The notes below the pieces were generated by a model, which was given only the letters and a program-made list of their open reading frames with translations, ran no database searches and was not told where the DNA came from. A stretch of DNA of 64,000 nucleotides from Pristionchus mayeri (Eukaryota > Nematoda > Chromadorea > Rhabditida > Neodiplogasteridae), in assembly GCA_036245805.1 (NCBI GenBank), contig BTRK01000005.1:19754984-19818983 (forward strand), read 5' to 3'. Positions 33,201 through 44,600 of this stretch are shown piece by piece. The translations under genes and the position numbers were made by a program. How positions within the stretch are numbered: the first letter of the stretch is position 1; each line of letters begins with the position of its first letter.

Positions 33201-34545
33201 TCATCTGCATCCACCCATTGCAGTCTCCTCGCAGGGTTATCGTAAGTGATCCACTTCTCATCTGTAGCGATGATGGAATTGACCCATCGAAGATTGGATC
33301 TACGATGGAGTAATTCCCGACAGACTTGAACACGATTTTTCAGCTGTTCGGGGGAGAGGTCATGGGGAATCACTTGTGGGAGTTTCGGCTTCTTCCCAGA
33401 TCGATGGAGGATATCGGACACCGTTGAGCTGGGAGTACCAGTATCCTTCTTCAACTCACGCACAGTGGCCATGGGCTTGCTCTTCAGTGTGCGGAGAACG
33501 AGAGGCTGATCGAGGGAGGGAGGGCGTCCAGAGCGGGGTTAATCATCGAGACCAAACTCCCCTTTCTTGAAGCGGGAGAACCACTTATAGCAGAAGGGTA
33601 TGGAGGGGGCGTCAGCTCCTTCCGACTGGGCCAGGGCAGAGTGGGCCTCCTTCACGGATCGACCAAGACGGTAGTAATGGAGTAAAACTGCTCGGAGGTA
33701 GAGATGGGAGTCCATCACAAGAATCAATGTAGCAACTAGGAGACTGATTAAATCCTCTCACTACTCAACGTCAGAATGATGCAATACATTGTTGACAAAC
33801 AGATTGCGCAATCACTGCATTTGATCGCGAACTGACTTTTTTCCGAAGCATTATACGAACTTTCCGGACACCCCAATACTTACAGTAACCTCGCAGACTC
33901 CTGCTCCTCTACACTAAGCGAGTGTCAGAATGGAGGTTACCCGCATCCCGATCGATGCGACTCCTGTATTTGTCCAGATGGTACTAATCGATCGATATAC
34001 ACTCGAGTACAGTACCCTTCCAGGCTACTCGGGCTTTCGTTGCACTGCCCTGTCCAATGAGAGGGAATGTCCGCGGGATGTCTACCGAATAGCGTCCACT
34101 GAGTGGTCGACGATTCATCACGCACACCACGGAGTTGAGTGTGCGTGGCGTGTGGAGGTGATGACGACGAATCAATGAGTAATACTGTAGGCTATTCGCA
34201 GGCTCCAGTCGGGTACACAATCGAGTTCGAATTAGTGGAGGTCAAAGTGCCTGTGATACCGGGGACGGTGAGGAATATAAAGAAGGAAGAATTGCATCTT
34301 TATTCAGGTCTGCTCTACGGATTACGTAGAGATCAAGTTCAGAGAAGATCTGGGTCTCACTGGAGCACGATTCTGCCATTTCGGAATGAGTGAGAAAATT
34401 TAAGCCTATTCGATTATTCATTTCCATTCCAGAGCATACACGACGATCGGAGTCCTCCAGTATTGTTATTCTCTTGAGATCTGCCAAAATGATTGAATTG
34501 CAATCTACATTTACTTTGCGATATCGATTAGCAAAATTTCTTTAG
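30216..34545 (+). CDS. Secreted astacin metalloprotease with EGF and CUB domains
   Basis: Nematode astacin (NAS) zinc endopeptidase, extracellular. Eleven exons fit in phase: 30216-30354, 30599-30710, 32081-32178, 32225-32303, 32344-32443, 32485-32611, 33897-33980, 34024-34157, 34202-34267, 34309-34388, 34432-34545. Signal peptide MIRLLVLLLLVILTHFCHSS is followed directly by the catalytic domain (QLWKEFPIRYSLQPG, EEWREKTCLRF). The zinc site HEIGHTLGLHHTHTRRD spans exons 3-4 and keeps HExxHxxGxxHxxxRxD. The Met-turn is SIMHYS. An EGF-like module (CQNGGYPHPDRCDSCICPDG) and a CUB domain (DYVEIKFREDLGLTGARFCH) follow to TAG at 34543-34545. No propeptide was recognised. The intron 32612-33896 contains an antisense mariner, and intron 2 is 1.37 kb of purine-rich sequence. 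Domain order matches NAS proteins with EGF plus CUB. Confidence 0.9.
31830..31880. repeat. G-rich tract in astacin intron
   Basis: GGGGAGGGG-type simple sequence on the plus strand within the second intron. Confidence 0.8.
32635..33876 (-). mobile_element. mariner transposon, copy 2 (nonsense codon)
   Basis: A 1242-bp element of the same family as 6870-8102, inverted relative to the host gene, with TA duplications at 32633-32634 and 33877-33878 and ends TTGGGGTGCCCGGAAAGTTC / TTGGGGTGTCCGGAAAGTTC. It is 9 bp longer than copy 1 because of an in-frame insertion (three residues, HSA, after VKEA). It lies in the intron of the astacin gene just after the donor at 32612. Confidence 0.95.
32699..33715 (-). 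pseudogene. mariner transposase interrupted by a stop codon
   Basis: Reads the same protein as copy 1 from the ATG near 33715, but the CAA codon after GEFGLDD is TAA at 33539-33541. This separates the DNA-binding half from the catalytic half; the downstream frame stays open to 32699. Unlike copy 1 it keeps Asp at the third catalytic position (PDLSPCDYH). Copy 1 and copy 2 therefore each carry a different single lesion and are otherwise very similar. Confidence 0.9.
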
Positions 34546-36004
34546 AATGTTATATGCGTTTCATTCGAATTTTCACGAGTAACCAAATTTTTCACGGGTG
34601 TTAATGAAAAATAAAATGAATTATAAAATATATGAAATATGGAGTTTGGTCAACCGAACGCGTGCGTTGCGTGTCGCGCCAGCGGTCTGTGGTCTGAAGT
34701 CGGTTAAACTCTTTTGGCGGCATGTTTCCTTTTAATGGTCTTCTTTGCCCTGAGGGCTTACCCATCCCATATCGGGCCTGCTCCTCTCTATCATCTCTAA
34801 CTCCTCCATCCATTTCAACCCTCCTCAATTGTCAGTTCATCGTGCTCTCTCCACTTTCTCCTTCTTTCATCCTCTTCCTTTTTCCTCTTTTTGCTTCGTA
34901 TTCTTTCAGGATTCGCTTTTTTTCCATGGCTATTTCGTCGTGCTCATTCAGGGATAAATGTTCTCTAATTTCAAATGTCAAACGCGTTCCTTTGATCACG
35001 CATAGTTCGAATACTTAGCTCGCCTTTCATCTCGCCGCTTACTTTTCAGTTCAAAAGATACAATTGTACTGGCGTTTCGCTTGTGAATTCATTTGAAGGT
35101 TCTTTTCAAATTCAAATTCCTCACTTGGTTTCTCACGGTTCTCTTGTCAAACACGGGCAGTCCAATTGGACCTCCTGGCAAGCGTCTCCTTACGCCACTC
35201 CTCGATCTACATGCTCCCTCATCCTCTCTTTCTCGGTTCTCTCCTCGTCCTCATGCTCTCTCCCTTCACCCGTCGAACACCCGTTCAGTAGTCGGTGATC
35301 CCTTTGTAGGCGACAGACCGACTGCCTCTCCTCCCATTCCCAGATCCATCTCCTCCCTCCGTACTGTCCATAATGACTCTGACCGCGTTCCCTTTAAGCC
35401 CTCCGGCTTCATTGTCTCTTTCTTCACTCTGTCATTAGGAGTGAACGGGGCTGTTTCGGACTAAGGGCGGGATTACACTCTGATTGGGATGGATTGCATC
35501 TGTGTAGCCACTTCAAAGTCGAGTCCGTTCGAAGAGAGGGAGACCTTATGCTGCCCCTTTCTACACTCGAAGGGACAATCTCGTGTATTTCTTCGTGTCT
35601 CATTTTCGTCTCTTATCGATCTCAATCCGTCGTGTTATCACTGTTTACGATAACCTTATCACTCGTCCTATCTGCTCTTCTGTGCACTTCTTTCCTCCAG
35701 TGGTCACACTGCTTTCTGAATCACTCTCCAGTCTGTCTCCCTCTGAGTTATGGCCATTCCATTCCAAAGGCTGAACCCGCTTTGAGCCTTCCGCTTTCCC
35801 ATTTTATGACATTTTCGCTCTCCACTCAACATATTTCTCATCGAATGGTTCCATTTCGCTTTATCCGTAGTTAATAATTTAGTATAATCTCTCGAGCTCT
35901 GTGATTAACCTGATAATGATTCATATTACACAGTAATTCTACATAGTTTCTCTCTGAGATATGTTTTGGGTCGATATGCTTAATCTGATAATGTGGGGGT
36001 AGAT
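34546..36004. other. Intergenic, no gene recognised
   Basis: The astacin 3' end has AATAAA at 34610-34615. The rest is CT-rich on the plus strand with long open frames in several registers (for example 35093-35464 and 35494-35874). Their composition (Ser, Leu, Pro, Phe) and lack of splice structure suggest non-coding or degraded repeat sequence. I cannot assign it. Confidence 0.5.
34610..34615 (+). terminator. astacin gene polyadenylation signal
   Basis: AATAAA 65 nt after the stop at 34545. Confidence 0.5.
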
Positions 36005-39000
36005 CTAGAAGTACCATTGCCCGACTGATTGCTGCAATAGCAACCATTCGATGGAGGCAGGATCGAGGAGGGATTGGGTGGAAGAGGAGGGGACGGTGCG
36101 GGAGGAAGGGATGCCTCCAAGGGGGATGGAGGAGGAGGTGATGAGGGAGGGATGGAGGAGAGGAGCATGGATGGGTACGAAGGAGGAAGAGGGAGAGTGG
36201 TGGATACTGCACGTGGTTGAAGTGGAGGGGATGTCCATCTCCGTCTGTGCTTCTGATGCTGAAACGACAATTGAGAGGCTGCTATTCTATCATATCATGA
36301 GCACCATTGCTGATAAGAGCAAGATCCACCTAGTTTTCGGGTCCTGCCGTATTGAAAGAATTTTATTCCCCAGTCTCCAATAAAGCTGTATGGTTTTTTG
36401 GCGCTGGATCTGAGATCACCTGTCGGTTAGTACCTGATCAACAACCCCTGCCCGTGTTTGATTCTAGCATATTCGTACTAAAGCCGGCTTCTTCTTTTCT
36501 ATTGTTTATCCGAATTGCGTTGACTGTATGCCCCTTTATGAGATCAGAAGCCTCCTCCAATGTCTCTTATTTGCTCACCCGCGGGATATCAGACACAGTG
36601 GGAGGTCATTCGCCACTCCACACTATCTGTCGCTGGAATATCTTTGTTGGTGCCTAATGTTAAGCGTTCGAGTCTTTCCCTATTCATCTATGCATCGGCC
36701 CCATAATATTGATGGATTCATATCTTCCCTCCGGAAAAGGGACTCGTTAATTAGTAGGCATTGGCGCGAACAAAGGGCTCCTCCGTGTCTATATCCGGGG
36801 ACTAATCCTAATCCCATCTCTCTCATGCCTGTCTATTGCGCTGCCACGCACATGTCATGTTACTCCTCTCATCTGACCCTTGTGTAGTCCCTTTCTGCCG
36901 CTCCCTCCCTCTCCCTCTCCCGATACTCACTCGTCTCGGAGGAAGAGCTGAGAGAGGCAGTGACGTTGAATCTCTTCTTGAAGTTGTGCAGCCAGTGTTC
37001 GGAGAAGAGAGTCTTTCCCTGTCTGGTCGCCTCCTCGAGAGATTCTGGGCACACGGAAGAGGCGATGTCGCGAGCCTCGTCCTGGTGCAACCACCACATT
37101 ATTGATTACTTCCCTTTTCACATGAAGCCTTCTGATCCTATGGAACGGGGATTGTCCTTTCTATCCACAATGCATATCCTATCCTTCATCAGTTCATTCT
37201 CCCAACCTGCAGCCATTTGTTGCTAATCTTGAATCCCAGCTTGGATCGATTCTGAAGTCGTGCGTTGAGGATCTGAACTTTGGTTATGTCCTTGCTTTCT
37301 CTTATTGATATCTGCATTACCTCCTCAACTTTGGGGAATTGGACCTTTCTTCCCCTCTTCGCAGCATCGGGAGAGACTGAACGAGTCGTGGGTCCTCCCT
37401 TTTTCTTGCAGAGGCTACAATTTATTTTTTAATCGTCGGTCGATAATATTGTTCCTCTTTCTTTCTCCATTATCATTGGTTCCTAACCTGGGAAATCGAT
37501 CGTAAAAGGAATGAATGGGTAGTCGATCCGAGTTTGCCAGTAGTTCACTTGCTAGTTCATCAGTGTTGAACGGGACTGAAGGTTTGTCGGATGTCTCCAA
37601 TGCGTGGAGAGTAGATGATGTAGAAGGGGACGAACGAGATTCCAATCCTAGCAAGTTAGATTAATTTCGATATTCGTGAATGACAACCGTACCCTCGTCG
37701 TATCTCGCAGCTCTTTGTACAGTATCCGTTCTCGATCCGAGCTCCGCCGACAGTTCCTCGATTGTCTTTTCCCGTGGCGCAGATTGGCTAAAATTGTTAG
37801 TTTACAATCTGTGTAGGTTCATAGAAAAGTCTGTGTACGGTCTCTTGTTTTATGGGAAGTTGGGTGACCCTAACCGTTCTTTCTCCCCTTCCCCCTCCCC
37901 TCTCCCATCTCATCCTTCGGTTAATCGACCCTCAGCGGAGATGGGCAAAAAAGCGTAGTCGAGAAGGAATAGAGGCGGGTTCTATCTCAAAGGTAAGACG
38001 GGAAGGATGGTATGCAATCGAGAGAGAGAAGGAAGGAATATCAAGGTAATCTGACCAGGACTATCGAGAGAACATTCCTACCATTCCTTCCCGATCGGAA
38101 TGTTGAATCTCTTCTTGAAGTTGGACAGCCATCTCTCTGAGAACTGGCAGTTGAGGAGGTCGAGGGAAGCTTGAGATCCATCCGCTCGATCGATTGCCAA
38201 TTGACGGGCACGGTCACGAATCCACTTGTTACCAGGCTGTGATTCGATCGATTGAGTGGTGTACGGTAGTCTACCGTACCTTGTTCCCTGTAGCTGCGAC
38301 TTCGTTCTCGTACTCGATGTAGAGGTGCTTCTCAATATCGGGGAACTGGGGCTTCCGTCCACTCCTTCCCGATTTGAGTGAACCGGGACGAGACTCACGG
38401 ATCTTGTCCACCTTGCTGATCCAGCCATTCAACATGGACTACGAGTGACGAGGTAATGGGAAGGCAGAGATCTTCTCACCTTTGTGATCGAGAACCGTTT
38501 GCACGTCCGGTACTTATTGCGTCCGTTGTTGTTGAAGTAGTCGACGACGACCAACTTGAACTCCCGCGGATAACTCATACGGGGAGGATTCGACGTCGTC
38601 GTTGAACCCCCTGCTACAGAAGACGTCGTTGCTGTCATCGACTCACTGTAGTCAGTTGGTGATTGATCATTCTACCGTACCAATGGCTGACTGTGGTTCC
38701 ATCTCGAGTAGTGGTGCGACCGTGGCTGCAGTTGGACCGAAGACAGATGAGGCCTTGGGGGCGAGTTGATCTGCCAGCCATCGAGTGGATGGAATGGGAT
38801 TGGAACATGTGGGAAGAGATGAGGAATAGGAGGTGGAGGTGGAAGGAAGACAGTCGAAGGAAGAAGAGGAAGGATCTGAAGAGAGATAGAGGTTGATGAG
38901 AGATGGGTACTAAATGGAGTGAGTGATGTCCAGGAGGGAAAGGGCCGGGGTTCACGTCATGGATGTTTGTAGGTGAAGAAGGGCAAAGAAGGGAGGGGTC

Positions 39001-39260
39001 AAAGAGTAGATACCTGATTGAATGGGAGGGTGGATGACGGATGATCGAGAGGGGAGAGAAAGATCGAGAGGGCCATCTGATGGATCATCGAGGAAGAAAG
39101 AGGAGAGAGAGGGACGAAGAGCAGTCGGTCGATGGAGTCTGATGGAGGGAGGGGGAGAAGCCATGGAGAGGAGCAGCTGCAGAGGGGCAGCTACCGGAGG
39201 GACTCTCACTCTCGGTGGGGGGAGGGGGAGGAGTCTCTCTCTACCTCGCACTGTATTCAC
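36005..39260 (-). CDS. Brinker/CENP-B-type HTH DNA-binding protein with PLDLS motif
   Basis: Probable nuclear transcription factor. Minus-strand exons: 39014 to ATG 39164 (or upstream in-frame ATG 39260), 38676-38875, about 38480-38638, 38280-38438 and about 38082-38236. Further exons lie near 37560-37650, 37310-37425 and 36880-37090, and the last is 36005-36250. Exon 1 carries GPLDLSLPS, a PxDLS-type CtBP co-repressor ligand. Exon 3 has a helix-turn-helix like Brinker/psq (YPREFKLVVVDYFNNNGRNK). Exons 4-5 look like a CENP-B-type helix-turn-helix (GRSGRKPQFPDIEKHLYIEY, SERWLSNFKKRFNI). The later exons repeat these last motifs (KRGRKVQFPKVEEV, SEHWLHNFKKRFNV), so a second partial module is present. 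The final exon is Ser/Pro-rich and ends EWLLLQQSVGQWYF. The joins between about 38080 and 37090 are not resolved; two adjacent paralogues are an alternative. Confidence 0.6.
38262..38279. repeat. Palindrome at a splice donor
   Basis: TACGGTAGTCTACCGTAC on the plus strand is a near-perfect palindrome made of two facing TACGGTAG octamers. It overlaps the donor GTACGG of the exon ending at 38280 (minus strand), so the start of that 43-nt intron can form a hairpin. Confidence 0.7.
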
Positions 39261-41673
39261 ACGAACAGTGAAAACGACTCTCTCTTTCGAAGAGAAGACT
39301 CTCGCTTCCCTTCACTTCTCTGGCGATCTCTCAGCCAAAGGTCGGTGCTGCTGAGAAGGAGCGATTTGAGATGGAGAAGAAGGAAGGAAGGTCACCTCCC
39401 TCTCCCTCCCTCGTCCCCCCTGTCCAATGACCATACGTATGAAGAAGGAGTTCGCACGAGACCTTGGAGTCCCCCTCCCGACTCTTGACCATGGCCCATT
39501 TCGAGGGAAAGAAGGAGGAGGGAGGGGGGGGGGCTTGTATCGAGTGGAAATAAGGAGATCCCTCCTCCCTTCCATCGAGAGAGTGAGAGTAAAGAGAAAG
39601 TGCGAGTGAAATGAGATGCAGCTGATTCCTTCGGAGGTGTTCGCTGCTGATTAGAGAAGGTGGTGGGTGGTAGATCAAGATGCGTCAAAGATGGGGAATA
39701 CGGTGGATGAATGGAGCAGTGAAGGGATGGGGGGGGGGGGGTCTATTCTACGTGTGTTTTGATTGGCCCTCTCTGAGATGGTGGACCCTCTCGGAATGTT
39801 TGTGTCGTCTCACTTGCATAGTACTAGAATGAGATGATGATGAGTGATCTACCGGTTGATCTCTCACTCCATCCTGTTATGTGTTGTTGTCCAGCGAGGA
39901 GTCGCTTTGAGGTCAAGATTGAGGAGAGTCGATGGGCGAACTATTCAGGGAGTGATCATGCAAGACCTCATGAGGTTAATGCATCTATCGTATATTCCCA
40001 GTGATCTAGGGATACGATATGTGCGCTTTGGTGTGTTGTAGGAGTATTACGGTATGGTGTTGTTTGTCCTCGTTGGCAGTGGTTGCAGAGGGAGGAGATG
40101 GTTCGATCTAGGGGTGAACAGTAATGAGTGAATGGGGGATGCAAAGGGACAGGGAACGACAATTGAATGGCGTTGAACGGCCTCCAAATAGGGGAGAGAT
40201 TCCTCCCTACCCATCTAAAGAAGCACTACCCCTTGCTGAACTCCCCCCTCTCCCCCTCTCACTCTCCTTCTCTTCGATGCTCTCTTGCACCCTCAGTGAG
40301 TTCTCCTCATGAACGGGAGTTCATTCGACTCGTTTCTTATGCCGAACCATGCTCATCTCTCGAGGCGAGGGAGAGCGAAAGGGTAAGATGGGTGGAACTT
40401 TTTTCGCCCTTTCCCTTTCTTACTCTCATTACCGAACTCTCCCTCTCTGCTCTATCTCCCAGGGAGCAGAAAGAATTATGTGAGAAGAATCGGTTTTGAT
40501 TGGTACAAAGTTGGGGGTGAATAGAGAAAGCAGAGGGGTTCCAACCACGAAACGAGTAGTGAGGAGTGAGACTGTAGACTGAAGAAGGGGATGGATACGG
40601 TAGAAGGAAAGACTGAAGGAGGGAAGATTGATGTGCAGATCGGAAGATGAGAGAAGTATGGAGATGGAGTCATAAAGGGGATAATGGAGGTCACTCAGGG
40701 CATTGTCTAATTATTTCTTATTACGCAGTCCTTTTCTGGCCTGATCTCAGCTATTGATTGGAGAGAAGAAAGCAGAGAAGGGGGAGGAGACAGATGAAAC
40801 GGTGATAATTACTGTAGGAGAGAGGGGAGGGAAGGAGGAGCACCTGAGATTGGAAGGAGACGCCAGTGGTCCCTCCCTCCCTCCCTCTCCGATCCATGAC
40901 TCGAAAGGTCGCCAGAGAACAGACAACCATTTGTCTCGCACTTGCTTCCATCGATGATCGCATCTTTTCCCCTCTGATTCTCAGAATTCTCTGTAAGCAG
41001 TCGTTCCCATCCTTCTTCTCTTTCTCCTCTTCCATTTCTTCTTTCGCCAGGATGAGTAGTCCTTTTTTGGCGCGCGCTCGAGTCTCGCTTGGTAGTTCAA
41101 ATACCATTAGACTCAGCTACACTCTCTGTCTTCTCTCCTCTTCCTTTGCATTTCGCGTGCGCATCCTCACTTTTCGTCCATGATTCATTCGCGTTTTCCA
41201 TTTCTGATGGCGACTAATCTATCGATGTATGTTGTAGATCAACTCTCGTGAGTAGAGGAAGAGAGCGAGAGAGTGAGGGAGCATCTGTCCCTCTTCCTTC
41301 CCTTCATCCCATCAGAAGATCTCCCTAAGACACGATAATGTCCTCCAGAGGAAGTCACTGCAGTGGAGGATACGAGAATGGAGTGAGGGCTTGATTACTA
41401 ATTATTTAATTGCCATTAGGTAAAATCTTTGTTTGATTGTGGGTAAGAAGACTAATATGTGACGAAAGAGAGTGCAGTCAATATAAATGGAAGAAGAGAA
41501 ATGGGCTAGGGTGCGAATAAGATTGGATTCTGGAGTAGAGAAGGGAGAGCAGAGATGTGTTTTTCTTTGTTCCTCCTTTGGTGACTGCATAGGTGGTATA
41601 TAAATATTAATCCATTGTGTTAAAAGTGTAGTACAAATGTTTCAATTATGTTGCAAGTGAAAAGTAATTGCAG
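39261..41673. other. Upstream region of apr-1, unresolved exons
   Basis: Probably contains the 5' exons of apr-1 or a separate short gene. Candidate plus-strand coding pieces are ATG 39835-40000 (contains RSRFEVKIEESRWANY) and 40302-40380 after an acceptor CCCTCAG (SSPHEREFIRLVSYAEP). On the minus strand an open frame 40751-41107 begins MVFELPSETRARAKKG and is rich in K, E and R. None could be joined with confidence. A G run lies at 39728-39742. Confidence 0.35.
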
Positions 41674-44600
41674 ATAGCAGTGGAGGAAGCGATCATCGCT
41701 CAGTTGAAGGAGCTCAACCTCGTCGGAAGGAGGTTTGTGCCACTCTTTCTACAGCACAACCTTTTACGCAATGTGAAATCAAGTCTACAATTTAGCGTGT
41801 TCTTTTTACTTTTACATTGATAATCAAATGCTCTATATTTTCCTTTGTGATCACCTATTCTTCCCATGATAGATGTCCCTGTCTTGATAAAGGAATCTCA
41901 GAAGCAATGAGGCAGACCAGAGAGACGCCTACGAACTGGGACAAGTATACGATCAAGTGAGGAGCATCATCCAGAGAGACACCGATATGACTAGGTACGA
42001 TAGGAATGATGGATCACGAACTGATAGGGGAGAACTGTGGATGGGTAGATCACTTGAGTACTGTAGGAAATCGAAGTTGGAAGACCTCGTGGACCCTTCG
42101 GAAGTTCTGCGCCACCTGGTGAGCACTATTGCTATTGTTGTTTTATATTTTTGTTTACTTCTCTCGTTGAGATTCTGTTCCTCCGTGGGTGGGAGTCGGT
42201 GGAAATGGCACAGACTTACTGTGATAGGGCAGTCGACGCACTCTTGAAGGTATGGAGGAGAAGGGAAAGGTGGGGGATAGACTGGGATGTACTCCTTCCT
42301 TGCAGGTGACTGAGTTGACGTACGACGTCGACCATCGGAAGGCAGCCATCGTACTCGGTGAGTGGACAATCACTATTCATTTGGCCCCTTCTCGATTGAT
42401 CGTCCCCGTGAAGTCTCTTCTTAAGGAAGGAATGGTTGCAGGAGTGGTGGAGGCAGCTGCAGAATTGCTGGTGCTGGAAGTGAGTCAATGGGGAGCGGGA
42501 GCTTCGATGGATCACCACCATGTCAATGGGAATAGGAGGAACGAGAGGAGGGAAGTCAGGAAACAGATCGGTACGGCTTATTCCACTCATTCCTTCCACC
42601 ATCTCTCTCCCTCTCCAATCCATTCCATTGCCTTGCAGCCTCAGTGCTCACTAATCTGACATTCGGGAGTCCTCCGATGAAGAGATTGGTGGCAGACTAC
42701 GATGGATTCATGGAGGCCGTCATCGAGATCATCGAGAACGCCCCCAATCTCGTCCCCGTGAGTACTCAGTCATTGTCCGAGTGATACGGGAAAGGAGGCA
42801 ATGCGAAGTATCCAATTTATCTTTTAATTAGGATGAATTATTCATTGTCCCTTGCAGCCGTACTCTAATCTGCTTCGCAACGTAAGTTGGCCGACGTGCA
42901 AGGGGATGAACTCACTCTTCAATGCCACTCCTGCACTCACGAAGGCAGCAGTCGAGGCCCATCGGAGAAGTCAGTCTTGTCTTATCCAGTGGTTCCTTCA
43001 TTCGAAAAGCATAAATTATGACACGCAATTGCTCGAGGAGACGCGTTTATACTTTAAAAAATTCAGTATTTTCTCCTTATTTATGATTGTTAAACTTCCG
43101 ATTCCAATTGAATTCACATTTTCCCACAGCTCTATTGGTAGAAACACGTACCCATACTTATACACACATACACTCACATACTCAAAATGGAAAATTGTGA
43201 TATTGGTAATTGATGTTGCAGAGGAGGAGAAGTCGGTGAAGTCGACGTTGTCTGCCATCTGGAACATCGTGGGGAGTGGAGGGGAAGAGTGTGTGAGGAG
43301 AGTCGTCGAGACGGAAGGATTCGTTGACATGCTCATACAACTACTCTCCATGGATGCACAGAGGACTGTCAGTCATACCAATTACATCTATTTATTCTAT
43401 TATTCTAAATCTAGTCGTTTTTTAAACAACCTAAATATCCTTTTTCAGTTGGTGGTGGAGTACTCGACGGGGATTCTCAAGTACGCCTCAGCCGAGTTAG
43501 TCAGAGGAAATAAGCTCGAGCTATGCGTAAGCTATTACTTCATAGTTGTACACCCACTGTCTTCCCCCCCCCCCTCTGCCTAATGAGGATGACTGATCTC
43601 CTCCTCCCTCCTTGCAGTCATCAGTGCGTGCCCCCCCCCCCTCTGCCTAGTGAGGATGACTGATCTCCTCCTCCCCCCTTGCAGTCATCAGTGCGTGCCC
43701 CCCCCCTCTGCCTAGTGAGGATGACTGATCTCCTCCTCCCCCCTTGCAGTCATCAGTGCGTGCCCCCCCCCCTCTGCCTAGTGAGGATGACTGATCTCCT
43801 CCTCCCCCCTTGCAGTCATCAGTGCGTGCCCCCCCCCCTCTGCCTAGTGAGGATGACTGATCTCCTCCTCCCCCCTTGCAGTCATCAGTGCGTGCCCCCC
43901 CCCCCCCTCTGCCTAGTGAGGATGACTGATCTCCTCCTCCCCCCTTGCAGTCATCAGTGCGTGCCCCCCCCCCCTCTGCCTAGTGAGGATGACTGATCTC
44001 CTCCTCCCCCCTTGCAGTCATCAGTGCGTGCCCCCCCCCCCCTCTGCCTAGTGAGGATGACTGATCTCCTCCTCCCCCCTTGCAGTCATCAGTGCGTGCC
44101 CCCCCCCCCTCTGCCTAGTGAGGATGACTGATCTCCTCCTCCCCCCTTGCAGTCATCAGTGCGTGCCCCCCCCCCTCTGCCTAGTGAGGATGACTGATCT
44201 CCTCCTCCCCCCTTGCAGTCATCAGTGCGTGCCCCCCCCCCCCTCTGCCTAGTGAGGATGACTGATCTCCTCCTCCCCCCTTGCAGTCATCAGTGCGTGC
44301 CCCCCCCCCCTCTGCCTAGTGAGGATGACTGATCTCCTCCTCCCCCCTTGCAGTCATCAGTGCGTGCCCCCCCCCCCCCTCTGCCTAGTGAGGATGACTG
44401 ATCTCCTCCTCCCCCCTTGCAGTCATCAGTGCGTGCCCCCCCCCCCTCTGCCTAGTGAGGATGACTGATCTCCTCCTCCCCCCTTGCAGTCATCAGTGCG
44501 TGCCCCCCCCTCTGCCTAGTGAGGATGACTGATCTCCTCCTCCCCCCTTGCAGTCATCAGTGCGTGCCCCCCCCCCCCTCTGCCTAGTGAGGATGACTGA

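Noticed and set aside
34722..35874. Long plus-strand open frames with hydrophobic and Pro/Ser-rich products
   Set aside because: Several frames are open at once through pyrimidine-rich sequence, with no splice structure, start context or recognisable domain.
40751..41107. Minus-strand 119-residue frame beginning MVFELPSETRARAKKG
   Set aside because: The opposite strand is also open for about 100 codons here and no splice or family evidence favours either, so it is mentioned only under the unresolved region.
43679..43996. Repetitive 105-residue open frame within the minisatellite
   Set aside because: It exists only because unit lengths are often near multiples of three; it ends wherever the C run changes length and lies in an intron.
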